Positions 30,001-38,087 of a stretch of DNA of 64,000 nucleotides are shown one piece after another. The DNA is from Phycisphaerales bacterium UBA854. GTDB lineage: Bacteria > Planctomycetota > Phycisphaerae > Phycisphaerales > SM1A02. The notes below the pieces were generated by a model. It had not been told where the DNA came from and did not search any database. It saw nothing but the letters and a program-made list of their open reading frames with translations. The position numbers and the translations under genes are program-made. Positions within the stretch are counted from its first letter, which is position 1; each line of letters starts with the position of its first letter. The stretch spans positions 76,316 through 140,315 of the forward strand of contig DBGM01000011.1 in the NCBI GenBank assembly GCA_002295885.1, in the 5' to 3' direction.

Positions 30001-32146
30001 ATCGCGAGCGATCGAACCGTCCCGCGACGATTTCCTGCTGGCGGGCCAGGGTGCGCATCGAGACGTAGAGATTCGCCTTCGCCTCGTCCGGGGGCAGCTC
30101 CTGCTGCTCGATCTCCATCCGCACCCGATCGACCGGACTGGTGTTGCGGCAGATGTCGCGGATCGAAGCCAGCAGCGGACTGTCGGGCTCGAGCTCCAGC
30201 GCCCGGTCGATCATCTCGTTCGCCCGCTCGTTCTCGCCGAGCATCGACAGGGTCTGGGCGTAGGCACCAAGCACCCGGTAGTCGTCCGAGGATCCGTCTG
30301 CCAGCGCAGCCTCGAGGACCATCCGGGCCTCCTCGTACTGTCCCTTGCGAATCATCGCGTCTGCCGTCCGGACGACGCGGAGCGATTCATCCGTGATCTG
30401 GTCCGGATCGAACTCGTTGCCCCGCACGAGCATTCGCAGAGCATCCTTCAACGAACGCACCTCCTCGTTGTCGATCTGCAGGCTCGGCGGAAGTGATTCC
30501 AGCGTGGCGATCCCCTGCATCGGACGCCCCATGCGACCCTCGAGCGACGCCTTGGCGATGTAGTGCCGCAGCGACATGGGATCTCGCCCGATGGCCTGCT
30601 CCAGGCGTTCGAGTGCGAGCCCCGACTGCCCGGACTTCTCCAGACTGAATGCCGCGGCCCGCAACGTATCCGCGGTGGGATTGCCGTCCATGAAGATCTG
30701 CTGTTCGAAGAGCCGTGCGGCATCGCGGTACCGCTCCTGCCCCATGGCGATCCGGGCGTCGGCGTTCAATGCGACCACGTTGTCCTTGTTGCCGCTCAGG
30801 AACCGGTCGAGCAGGCTCCGAGCCTGCAGCACCCGCTCCAGCTGCAGACCGTCGACCTCGTCCGATCCCGCACCTGAATCGCCGACCCATCGCTCGTATT
30901 CCACGTCGAACAGCAGATTCGACGCGTTGGCACGCATGCCGAACTGCTCCAGTGCACCGAGACTGATGGGCTTCTGCTCGGCGTCGATGATGTACTGGGC
31001 ATTCTCCCGTGCCGGCTCGTACGCTCCGATCGCACGGTACGACTGCGCAAGCATCATGCGCATCCGATCGTCTTCGGGACGGCTCGCCAGATAGTCCTCC
31101 AGCAGGACGATGGCCCGCTGGTGTCCGTTCTCGCGGTCCACCCGGCTGATGAACGACAGCAATTCGAACAGCTTGGCCTCGTACGCCACGGGGTCGGATG
31201 CAATGATGCCTTCGGCGTGGTCCAGCGCGACCTGCATGCGCTCGTCGAGTTCCCGGATCTCCTCCAGGCTGACGCTCGCCGAGTCGCTCTGGATGCTCGC
31301 GTTCTGGACGAGCTTCCGGATGTAGAGATCGCGAAGCACCATCAACGCCACCGCGGGTCCGTTCGGCGATCTGGTGACGGCATTCTCGAACGCGCGTTCG
31401 GCGATCACCAGATTCTTCTCCTCCTGGCTGAAACGGCCTTCGAGGCCCAGCTTCCTCGCCACGGACAACCGTCCGAAGGCGAGTCCGGCCAGCCCCTCGT
31501 CGCTGTCGGGCCGAAGAGCCAGATGCTCCAGCAGTTCGGCTTCGCCGGGGAACTTGATGTTGCCGTCGACGTCGATGTTTTCGGTCATCTCTCCGTCACG
31601 CAGTCGGATCTGGCACAGACCGAAGTACAGCTTCCCCATCGCGTATGCATCGGAGTCCTTGGGGAACCGGCCCGGCAGCAGCATCTCCCTGGAGATCTCC
31701 TGCAGACGTCCCCAGAATGCAGGGCTGTTGGTCAGTCGAGCCGACCGGTAGGCGTCGCGGGCAATCGCGAGGTAGTTCTCCTCTCGGTTTCCGGTGTTCT
31801 TCGCCTGCTGCATCAGGGCCGCCTGCATCTCACCGTAGAACTCACGGGCCTCCTCGACCGTCAGGGGCACCATGTTGGCGTAGGCCGAAATCAGCTTCTC
31901 GAGGACTGCGGCGTTGTCCGGCTCGCGGTAGATGACCCGCCCGTAGTACTTCCTCGCCTGGTTGTAGTCTCCGGCCGCATACGCCTGGTCACCGGCCCGA
32001 ACGTTGCGCGAGTTCCTCGCCACGTACTGGTAGGTGACGAGACCGCCGATCACGATCGCAAGTACCAGAGCGGACGACACGATGAGTGCGATCATCTTGA
32101 CGTTCAGCTTCTGCTTCTTCTTCTTGCGCTTTTTGCTCTTAGCCAT
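27011..32146 (-). CDS. Giant TPR protein of the exosortase/exopolysaccharide operon
   Basis: This 1711-aa protein has a very basic N-terminus (MAKSKKRKKKKQKLNVK) and one membrane span (MIALIVSSALVLAIVIGGLV). Nearly the whole remainder consists of TPR-like helical repeats, for example QAYAAGDYNQARKYYGRVIY and NNYAYVLATSMNKPEEALEY. It presumably faces the periplasm. It lies between the exosortase and the Wzz/BY-kinase-like gene. Large TPR proteins accompany many PEP-CTERM/exosortase loci, where they are proposed to organise export, but this one lacks a lipobox. Function is inferred from context. AGGA precedes the ATG. Confidence 0.85.
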   Translation of the reverse strand: MAKSKKRKKKKQKLNVKMIALIVSSALVLAIVIGGLVTYQYVARNSRNVRAGDQAYAAGDYNQARKYYGRVIYREPDNAAVLEKLISAYANMVPLTVEEAREFYGEMQAALMQQAKNTGNREENYLAIARDAYRSARLTNSPAFWGRLQEISREMLLPGRFPKDSDAYAMGKLYFGLCQIRLRDGEMTENIDVDGNIKFPGEAELLEHLALRPDSDEGLAGLAFGRLSVARKLGLEGRFSQEEKNLVIAERAFENAVTRSPNGPAVALMVLRDLYIRKLVQNASIQSDSASVSLEEIRELDERMQVALDHAEGIIASDPVAYEAKLFELLSFISRVDRENGHQRAIVLLEDYLASRPEDDRMRMMLAQSYRAIGAYEPARENAQYIIDAEQKPISLGALEQFGMRANASNLLFDVEYERWVGDSGAGSDEVDGLQLERVLQARSLLDRFLSGNKDNVVALNADARIAMGQERYRDAARLFEQQIFMDGNPTADTLRAAAFSLEKSGQSGLALERLEQAIGRDPMSLRHYIAKASLEGRMGRPMQGIATLESLPPSLQIDNEEVRSLKDALRMLVRGNEFDPDQITDESLRVVRTADAMIRKGQYEEARMVLEAALADGSSDDYRVLGAYAQTLSMLGENERANEMIDRALELEPDSPLLASIRDICRNTSPVDRVRMEIEQQELPPDEAKANLYVSMRTLARQQEIVAGRFDRSRLSERADEARRIVAEANAAADALEADISGYAMESYPALFEFRFQTAIDDRDWNTAETLIDLSEANNLDEANGNLTTARYHRGRSAALREGGEADGARAELVKAGDAARAATEVSAWSDLSWSMLAQILDELGNQEEAMEAYEEAYRRNPGRQSTVINYARRLLDPVNGEPLRALRIIREARELYIGNPIIEDVWMEAEEQVGDRGKVLIRRTQLHDREPGDRTNAIRLALLIATLEPDYSYIFTRGYEPMTLRQWNAMPVERQAAALRELRASWDEKVDLLLESIGEAANRNMVEAMQHASVYDALKRSDDAVRVVRSYLDSNEDIAVAEALVAAQFFIDLDRMMEAAELLLDVRDAQSDANREIDYALGMMHYNAGKIRQSIPYFRSVLEARETDVVEDRLVQALVRTQKFQEANDLLDGIQSRVGMNYRTYMLSAILEKARVDAAIAVGDSDVEAEARKQYLSNLEQANALDPTQLTPYISLADSLLEDYSMRREPALLDQAIAVVSRGIDRLPESASLVAKRADILEARGDLNAAIMDLEQMSRQYPDSVPIRERLILAYLKTDSLEKAQAAITDGIALMPSEGTWFEALGDYYSSIPTPQIGLATEAYLNAYRRDPSRALLFKINAVTRTASDWDFDAMIDLFQSPQFGLQNDPVTIGLYARSLAGKGAYDRAANQLRKEYGILANQIRAGSVHPSMVTRWYDDLYVVFAARDGRLGEELAMEMAGPELGYWNKAGLAQYWSLRGGKSDLDRAIELQTEVVEMAREVGEVELGMSYSNLGSYQINRGLEDESLETFMRLVELQPENAVALNNYAYVLATSMNKPEEALEYAVKAVRLDPSSLEILDTMATIYGMLGRYDDSLSSRLRLHQLYPADLSTLLAICDSYQRHMDDPAKAAEFAKLAMRVKPEDPRVLDAMGWASYRTGKKMEGEDLLRQSIRLGPTASAHLHLAQVFMQNGDLEMASEQLRLADDLAPDTETKAEIDRLKDDIARS

Positions 32147-32192
32147 CTGCTTGGATCCTGATCATGGGGTGAGAAAGTCGGGAGGTGGTCGT

Positions 32193-33962
32193 TCAGTCCT
32201 GCTGCTGGACTTCCGCCCAGTCGGGCAGGCATCGCATCAGATCGGTCAACATGAGTTCCAGAAAGCCGCTGGAGATTCCGAGGAAGTCGTCTTCCTCCAG
32301 GTCCTCGTCGCCGCTGATGGTGAACTGGACCTTGCAGTAGTACGCGTACCGGTCGTTCGGCTGGTACGCGAGAATCCGGACGCCTCCGGCCTCCGGCGTG
32401 AGCCGGCCGTTGGCGATGAAGAAGTAGCCCGCGTAGATACGGGAGCTGGGGAGCTTCGGATCGTGGAATTCGGTGGTTCGGAGTTCAAACTCGCCCTGGG
32501 GCATTCGAACCAGCATCTCCTCGCCGGTCAGCCAGTTCCTGGAACCCTGCACACGGAACGGCTCGCCGTCGATGACATGGTCCGGATCCAGCCCCCACTG
32601 CTCACGATCGATGGACATCGGCCGGTTGGCGGGGCCGGCCCGCTTCTGCAGTCCGCCCGCCACCATGCAGCGGTCCGCCACGTGCGGAACCATGTCGATG
32701 GTGCCGGTGTAGTACGCAAGGTGGAAGTGGACCACGGGGCGTCCCGGCAGATCATCCGCCCGGTAGGTGCGGGACAGGTAGACATCGGTGCCCAGTTCCT
32801 CGACCCCGGTCTCCGGAATCCGGTAGTCCTCCAGCATGGTCCATCCCTCGACACTGGTGGGAAGGTTCGCCAGCGAGTTGCGGAGTTCGACGGGCGCCTT
32901 GCGGAGGTAGACGTTCATCGCCTGCATGACGAAGGTCAGGCTGACGCCCCCGCCCACCAGCACCAGCACCGCGGCCACGAACGTGGCGCGCACCCTGCCG
33001 TCGAACCGGACGAACAGCGGCTCGTCCGCCTCCTTCCCGTCCGGGTCGGATTCGTCCTCGTCCTCGCCGACCACGATGTTGCGCAGCAGCCACATGACGC
33101 CCAGGTAGATGAAGAAGGCCGGCACGAGCCACAGCAGCCCGACCATGGAATGGAAATCGCCGTCGGCGAGATTCGAATCCCAGGTGGCCAGGATGCCCAG
33201 CGTCATGACCCGCAGAATGTTGACGAACAAGGCGGTCGGGAATGCGGACAGCACCAGGATGACGCGCTGCCACCAGTGGTCGAGTCCCCGGTAGGACATG
33301 GCCACCCCCAGCGCCAGGAACGCGACCACCATCCGCATGCCGGAGCACGCCTCCGCTATGTTGACCGGAATGACTTCTCCACCCTGGTGGATGCGGAGGG
33401 TGTTCCCCTCCTTGGCCATGTCGAAGCCGAACAGCGTGAGTCCCCAGTAGGAGCCGTGCGCCGCGATGTCCTGCAGGAACTGCGTGAACCGAAGCACCGC
33501 CGTGTCGGACAGGGTCTGCCCGAAGACCACCAGGTACCCCAGCGGGAACCAGAGCCACCGCATGGGGCGCCAGCCGCAGAACAGGAGCGCCAGGCCGAAG
33601 ATGGTCAGCGCGACTCCGAAGCCCATGAGGTTGTGGTGCTTGAAGGCCGCGGGTCCAAGGGCGATGAAGCTGTACCAGGACACGCCCAGCACAAGCAGCA
33701 CCAGTCCGGACCACGCCGGCCGGAAGGGCTCGGCGAGGATCGCCCGGCGGTTCAACCACACGAAGTAGCCGGCGATGAAGGGGATCACCACCGTGTGCCC
33801 CCAGTCCGCCTGCTGATTGATCGCGAAGCGTCCCTGCTGTACGAAGAATTCCCAGAACAGCCAGACGACGCAGCCGAGTATCACCACCAGACCGAGAATG
33901 GCCCGGTCCTGCGGCACGGTCCGGATTTCCGGAACCTCGGGATGCGTGACGGTCGAACTCAC
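32193..33962 (-). CDS. Exosortase fused to EpsI-like (DUF3485) domain
   Basis: This 589-aa inner-membrane protein has an N-terminal exosortase/archaeosortase domain of about eight spans (residues about 20-300). The candidate catalytic triad is present: Cys at about 204 in IAEACSGMRMVV, Arg at about 249 in ALFVNILRVM, and His at about 270 in GDFHSMVG. After a charged linker and another span, a C-terminal periplasmic EpsI domain (about 350-580) follows, including CMVAGGLQKR. Exosortases cleave C-terminal PEP-CTERM-type signals during surface anchoring. It starts with GTG, with GGGGAG 8 nt upstream. No PEP-CTERM substrate was seen in this window. Confidence 0.92.
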   Translation of the reverse strand: MSSTVTHPEVPEIRTVPQDRAILGLVVILGCVVWLFWEFFVQQGRFAINQQADWGHTVVIPFIAGYFVWLNRRAILAEPFRPAWSGLVLLVLGVSWYSFIALGPAAFKHHNLMGFGVALTIFGLALLFCGWRPMRWLWFPLGYLVVFGQTLSDTAVLRFTQFLQDIAAHGSYWGLTLFGFDMAKEGNTLRIHQGGEVIPVNIAEACSGMRMVVAFLALGVAMSYRGLDHWWQRVILVLSAFPTALFVNILRVMTLGILATWDSNLADGDFHSMVGLLWLVPAFFIYLGVMWLLRNIVVGEDEDESDPDGKEADEPLFVRFDGRVRATFVAAVLVLVGGGVSLTFVMQAMNVYLRKAPVELRNSLANLPTSVEGWTMLEDYRIPETGVEELGTDVYLSRTYRADDLPGRPVVHFHLAYYTGTIDMVPHVADRCMVAGGLQKRAGPANRPMSIDREQWGLDPDHVIDGEPFRVQGSRNWLTGEEMLVRMPQGEFELRTTEFHDPKLPSSRIYAGYFFIANGRLTPEAGGVRILAYQPNDRYAYYCKVQFTISGDEDLEEDDFLGISSGFLELMLTDLMRCLPDWAEVQQQD

Positions 33963-34064
33963 GCAGCACGCTCCCCACTGAGAACGGAAGGCTGCACTGC
34001 GTTGAGGAGGCCTCGTGTCATGCTCGATCCCAAGCCACCCGGATCGGTCGTCCCGGCAGCGGGA

Positions 34065-35609
34065 TCACCGACCGATATTGGTCGGGGGTGGTCCAAATAC
34101 GTCGTTACCGAAGTTCCGGTCGAGCAGGAAGCCGAACCCGTAGGTCATCCGGAGTCCGTTGCGGAAGACCGCCAGCGGATACGCCATCCAGTTCGTACCG
34201 ACAATCACGTGATCGTTCGCCTTCATGTACACGTCCGGTTCCGTACGCCGACGGATGGCCGCGAGGTTGAGGCGGATGGTGGCCTCCCGATCGTCCCCCA
34301 CGATCCGGGTGAGATCGACCCGATCCGGAATCGCAAGGGCGCCGAGACCGCCGGCGGCGGCGATGAGCCGACTGAGGGTCAGTTCGTCCGACTGCGGCAG
34401 GGTGTACACGCCCGGGCGGGTGACCTCCCCGTCGATGTAGACGATGCCGACGGGCGGACCGTCGACGTAGATCTGGTCGTCCGGTCGGATGATCGCGTTG
34501 TAGCTGTTGTCACCGTGCAGCAGTGGCTGGTAGGGAATCTCGATGACCCGTTCCAGCACCATGTCCGGTGCCCGTCCCGGATCCGCGCGTTCGGCATCCA
34601 GCGCATCGGCAACGGCGCCGGGAATGTCCGACGACTCCACCCGGACCCACTCCTTCTTCTCCGGCACGTAGATAAAGGCGTTGTCACCTGCGGTGGGCAG
34701 GTCCGCGTCCGACTCGAGGTCGTCGACATCGACCGCCTGGGGCGCACGGAGCCGGGGAGCCTGGAGGTCGTCGATGTCGATCATCGGCTCGTCCGCTGCG
34801 CCGTAGGCGGCGGGAGCGGGCTTGATGTCCGCATCATCCAGCTGCTGGATGATGCGTTCGATGTCGACGGCCGGCCCCTTCGTGCCGGACGCCTCCGGAC
34901 GGTCCGGGGTTCGTTCGCGTTCGTAATGCGGAAGCAGGTCGTCGGACAACGTGACCTTGCGGACGATGTAGAGCTTGCGGGTGGTCAGCGGCGCTCCGCC
35001 GGCCATGGCAAGCGCTTCCAGCACCCGCAGATTCGGATCCCGAAGCGTGAAGCGGCCGGAAGACTGGATGTGCCCCTGAATGGTGTAGGTGAATGCGTTT
35101 GAGGTCTCGATGGCGACATGCACGGTGGGATGCGACATCACATCGCGGGCCAGCAGCATCTCGAGTTCGTTCTGCAGTTCCTGCGCCGTCATTCCGGCGG
35201 CAAGGATGTCTCCCAGCTGCGGAATCCGGATGTAGCCTCCGGCATCGACGTCCCGGGTGAACGGATACCACTGGCCCTGCTGGTAGAGCTCGTAGATTTC
35301 GATCCGCACCCCGTCACCTGGATGCAGGCGGTAGCTGAGGTTGCTGGGTACCAGGTCTTCGGGGCGAACCGTCGTCGTCTGGCCCCAGAGATCTTCGCTG
35401 GGTTCGATCACATCGATGCGATCGAGGATGGGCATGGTGGTGGGCGTTTCCATGAAACGCCCCGTTCGCGACGGATCCGCAAAGCTGTTGACGTCGCAAC
35501 CCACCTGAGGGAGCACCATCGTCAGGACGGCGAGCAGGGACACGCCGATTCCGAACGGGAACCGCCGTGCACACCATGCATCTTGATGTCGTGATTGCTC
35601 CTCCAACAC
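34065..35609 (-). CDS. Wza-like polysaccharide export lipoprotein with SLBB domains
   Basis: This 514-aa lipoprotein has a signal ending LAVLTMVLPQVGC with Cys at about residue 38. A polysaccharide-export domain (YRLHPGDGVRIEIYELYQQG, about 95-114) and an SLBB domain (IQGHIQSSGRFTL) follow. An acidic insert of about 100 residues precedes a second SLBB (YIDGEVTRPGVYTL). Such proteins form the outer-membrane exit channel for EPS. The GTG at 35609 is preferred because GGAG lies 6 nt upstream and gives a normal lipoprotein signal; an in-frame GTG at 35708 would place a palindrome inside the gene. It is the first gene of the operon. Confidence 0.9.
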   Translation of the reverse strand: MLEEQSRHQDAWCARRFPFGIGVSLLAVLTMVLPQVGCDVNSFADPSRTGRFMETPTTMPILDRIDVIEPSEDLWGQTTTVRPEDLVPSNLSYRLHPGDGVRIEIYELYQQGQWYPFTRDVDAGGYIRIPQLGDILAAGMTAQELQNELEMLLARDVMSHPTVHVAIETSNAFTYTIQGHIQSSGRFTLRDPNLRVLEALAMAGGAPLTTRKLYIVRKVTLSDDLLPHYERERTPDRPEASGTKGPAVDIERIIQQLDDADIKPAPAAYGAADEPMIDIDDLQAPRLRAPQAVDVDDLESDADLPTAGDNAFIYVPEKKEWVRVESSDIPGAVADALDAERADPGRAPDMVLERVIEIPYQPLLHGDNSYNAIIRPDDQIYVDGPPVGIVYIDGEVTRPGVYTLPQSDELTLSRLIAAAGGLGALAIPDRVDLTRIVGDDREATIRLNLAAIRRRTEPDVYMKANDHVIVGTNWMAYPLAVFRNGLRMTYGFGFLLDRNFGNDVFGPPPTNIGR

Positions 35610-35685
35610 TCTGTTCTCCAACGACGCGATACGAACCAATCGGCCCCGAGGTTCGAATGAATCCCCTGTAATGGAGCCCAAATGC

Positions 35686-35706
35686 GGGGCAATACCATTT
35701 TGCCCC
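35686..35706. repeat. Perfect inverted repeat upstream of the exopolysaccharide operon
   Basis: GGGGCAA, a 7-nt spacer, then TTGCCCC. It lies about 77 nt before the chosen start of the Wza-like gene and could be an operator. No run of T follows on either strand, so it is unlikely to be a terminator. Confidence 0.5.
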
Positions 35707-35870
35707 ACGCAGAAATCCCCCCCCGGAATCGGGCAGGCCTGTTGACATCGACTTGATCCGGTCGGGTTATTGAGTCACAGGGCAGCAAGAATGCCCATTT
35801 CAATGGTTATGAGACCCTGATCGGCAGAAACAGCCGACTACTTCATCCCCAGCCCCCCGCCTGAGAGCGG

Positions 35871-35876
35871 TACAAT
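35871..35876 (+). promoter_or_regulatory. Putative -10 element of lipA, leaderless spacing
   Basis: TACAAT (five of six to TATAAT) ends exactly 6 nt before the ATG at 35883, as before dus. A separate TTGACA occurs at 35752-35757 but is too far away to pair with it. Confidence 0.4.
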
Positions 35877-35882
35877 CTGAAC

Positions 35883-36956
35883 ATGCCATGCGGACAAGGC
35901 ATTTCATCGGCGGTCGCCCTTCAGGCCAGGCATCCACGCCCCCTGGGAGGAGATACCGCACGCCAGCACCAGGGCGCAGGGCGCGTCAGCCTCGAATCCA
36001 TGGTGCTGAACAATCGCGGTAAGGCCGTTCAACAACTCCACATAGGCAAAAAACCGGACTGGATCCGCGCCAAGGCACCCGGGGGGGCTGATTTCCTGGA
36101 AACCAAGAGCCTGATCGAGGCCAACGGACTCCACACCGTATGCCAGGAGGCATCCTGCCCCAACATCGGAGAATGCTGGAGCCGAGGCACGGCCACCATC
36201 ATGATTCTCGGCGATACCTGCACCCGCTCCTGCGGCTTCTGCAACATCAAGACTGGCCGGCCTCCGGTCACGGACACCGACGAGCCCAGGCGTGTCGCTA
36301 AGGCCCTTTCTGCAACCGGCTTACGGCATGTGGTGATCACGTCGGTGGATCGCGACGATCTCAAGGACGGCGGAGCCGCAATATGGGCCGACACCATTCG
36401 ACGGGTCCATGCCGCCTGCCCGAACATGTCGGTCGAAACCCTGGTGGGCGATTTCAAGGGCGATCTCGATGATCTGCAGGTTGTGGTCGACGCCCGACCC
36501 GAAATCCTCGCCCACAACATGGAAACCGTCGATCGGATGCATCCCGCAGTGCGACCGCAGGCCCGGTACGAACGATCACTGAAGGTTCTGGCCCATATTC
36601 GCGAGCAGGGACTGGTTGCGAAGACCAGCATCATGGTGGGCATTGGCGAACGGGACGACGAGGTGCTTGAGCTGATGAGGGACATCAGGGAAGTGGCCGA
36701 CACCGACATCCTGACGATCGGCCAGTACCTGCAACCGACCAGAAATCACCTCCCCATCGATCGCTGGGTGCATCCCGAGCAGTTTGACGAATGGCGTCTC
36801 GCCGGATTGGAGATGGGATTCAAGGTCGTCGAATCCGGACCGCTGGTCCGAAGTTCGTACCACGCCGAGGAACAGGCCCAGCGGCTCAGTCCGGCCCAGC
36901 GTGAGACGGCCGAAGCGATGGATGCAATCCTCGCTCACGCCTCGGCACGGGGCTGA
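35883..36956 (+). CDS. lipA: Lipoyl synthase
   Basis: This radical-SAM enzyme inserts two sulfurs into octanoyl chains on lipoyl domains. The auxiliary cluster motif CX4CX5C is VCQEASCPNIGECW (about residues 80-93). The SAM-cluster motif CX3CX2C is GDTCTRSCGFCNIKTG. The C-terminal RSSYHAEEQ carries the serine that ligates the auxiliary cluster. From 35883 it is 357 aa, and the first 39 residues look poorly conserved. The ATG at 36000 (318 aa) is an alternative, though it has no Shine-Dalgarno. The start at 35883 is kept because a -10 box sits at leaderless distance. lipB is not adjacent. Confidence 0.95.
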   Translation: MPCGQGISSAVALQARHPRPLGGDTARQHQGAGRVSLESMVLNNRGKAVQQLHIGKKPDWIRAKAPGGADFLETKSLIEANGLHTVCQEASCPNIGECWSRGTATIMILGDTCTRSCGFCNIKTGRPPVTDTDEPRRVAKALSATGLRHVVITSVDRDDLKDGGAAIWADTIRRVHAACPNMSVETLVGDFKGDLDDLQVVVDARPEILAHNMETVDRMHPAVRPQARYERSLKVLAHIREQGLVAKTSIMVGIGERDDEVLELMRDIREVADTDILTIGQYLQPTRNHLPIDRWVHPEQFDEWRLAGLEMGFKVVESGPLVRSSYHAEEQAQRLSPAQRETAEAMDAILAHASARG

Positions 36957-36963
36957 AGCACAC

Positions 36964-37284
36964 TCAGCACGACGCAAAGAAACGAAGGCCGACGTGGTAT
37001 CGGCCATCGATGCAACGGGACCACGCCACCACGACGGACACCCGACCACCATCCCCCCTGGGGAGGCGGGCCCGAATACGCCCCGTCATGCCGTCAAGCA
37101 GCGGCAGCGTGCTCTGGATGAGACACCCGTTTGCGCTTTCGTTGACCAGTTCGTAGCGACCCGGCAATCCCGGCATCATGTGCCAGTCGATCACCACCTC
37201 GTCCGTCGCCGAAGTCCGGGCGAACGACCGTCGATCGGTCGGGCCGGCCTGAAGCATCCTCGAGAGTGAGCGGTCGTTGAGCAT
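36964..37284 (-). CDS. Small PilZ-domain protein (probable cyclic di-GMP receptor)
   Basis: This protein of about 106 aa consists essentially of a PilZ-like domain. The two ligand motifs are recognisable: RxxxR as RSFAR (about residues 20-24) and NxSxxG as LVNESANGC (about 50-58). The end, YHVGLRFFASC, matches the last strand of the fold. Such proteins bind cyclic di-GMP and relay it by contact. The ATG at 37284 is chosen because GGAAAG lies 8 nt upstream; the frame stays open further upstream. It is convergent with lipA (7 nt) and monocistronic. It could serve the secretion or exopolysaccharide systems nearby. Confidence 0.7.
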   Translation of the reverse strand: MLNDRSLSRMLQAGPTDRRSFARTSATDEVVIDWHMMPGLPGRYELVNESANGCLIQSTLPLLDGMTGRIRARLPRGDGGRVSVVVAWSRCIDGRYHVGLRFFASC

Positions 37285-37456
37285 CCTCGCCACTTTCCAA
37301 TTGGATTCGACCCGAGCCAACGAGCAATCGAACGAGAGTCCGCCGGGGGTTCCGTCTGTGCGGTTTGGTTCGTCTGCACGGTCCGGCCGAGCCCCCCCAC
37401 AGCTCCGAATGCCTGATGATCTCGAACCCGGTGACACGATTGCCGAGAGACATGGC

Positions 37457-37810
37457 ATGAGCACCTCCACCACCAACGGCATCTCCCGACTCGACCGGAA
37501 TCAGACGCCGGCCTTCGAGTACGCCGACGTCGCGGCGGCGGCCGTCCTCGATCCCCCCGAATCGGAGCTCGAACCCCGTACCCCGGAGCCGACGAATGCG
37601 GCCACCGATGGTGATACGCCCACCCCCCCGGCGGAACGCCCACCGGGGTGCACCGAAAAATGCACGGCGGTCGAATCGTCGTTGCCAACGGATCACCATC
37701 CCGGCGACCGCGACGACCACCCGTCCACGACCCGCCGGCTTCTGGTGATCACTGCACTGACCACGCTGTTCTGGGCCCCGATGGCGTGGCTGCTGCACTG
37801 GATCGGCTGA
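37457..37810 (+). CDS. Tail-anchored membrane protein, unknown function
   Basis: This 117-aa protein is not recognised. About 90 residues are Pro/Thr/Glu/Asp-rich and probably disordered, followed by one C-terminal membrane span (LLVITALTTLFWAPMAWLLHWIG). The ATG at 37457 is chosen because the upstream part of the open frame overlaps the PilZ gene. It is divergent from the PilZ gene. Confidence 0.5.
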   Translation: MSTSTTNGISRLDRNQTPAFEYADVAAAAVLDPPESELEPRTPEPTNAATDGDTPTPPAERPPGCTEKCTAVESSLPTDHHPGDRDDHPSTTRRLLVITALTTLFWAPMAWLLHWIG

Positions 37811-37812
37811 AT

Positions 37813-37849
37813 AAAAAAAGGGACACCGCGCTGGCAGTCGCGGTGTTCC
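37813..37849 (-). terminator. Strong hairpin with T-run in the minus direction
   Basis: An 11-bp stem (37820-37830 with 37839-37849, one G-U pair) is followed on the minus strand by seven T. No annotated minus-strand gene reads into it, so it may end an unannotated RNA transcribed from the 37850-38087 region. Confidence 0.6.
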
Positions 37850-38087
37850 GGGAGGAGAGAAGAGAGAGAGTCGTGTTCAAGGCGGGAAGCCTTGGAAGGG
37901 TTCGTTTGTCGTGCTTCTGAGAGGACAACCCCGAAGCCCCCGTTCTCTTTCGGTGAAGCATCGTTTTTTTCGTGGGACCGGCAAAACCCCCCATTTCAGA
38001 CACGTACCGCCACATTCGGCGGACAGCGACTGATATAAGAAACCGTAACCAAAGCCCTTCGCCTTGCCGCTCCGCGGATTTCGTCAC
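37850..38087. other. Intergenic region with hairpins, possible small RNA
   Basis: About 240 nt without a convincing protein gene. It holds a purine-rich tract (37849-37874), a hairpin CAAGGC/GCCTTG (near 37879-37895), an eight-T run near 37966, a CCGCC/GGCGG hairpin near 38008 and a lower-GC patch TGATATAAGAAACC near 38031-38044. A minus-strand transcript would end at the terminator at 37813-37849. Confidence 0.35.

Noticed and set aside
32034..35102. Open frame of 1022 codons on the plus strand opposite the exosortase and Wza-like genes
   Set aside because: Composition rich in His/Arg/Gln/Asp, no motifs, and it covers intact genes on the other strand.
35641..35675. tRNA T-loop-like GGTTCGAAT
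   Set aside because: No matching acceptor stem, anticodon arm or CCA context surrounds it.
35610..35760. Sigma-54 promoter before the Wza-like gene, as in PrsK/PrsR-controlled exosortase loci
   Set aside because: GC and GG dinucleotides occur, but no pair has the required spacing and TTGC/TGGCAC halves together.
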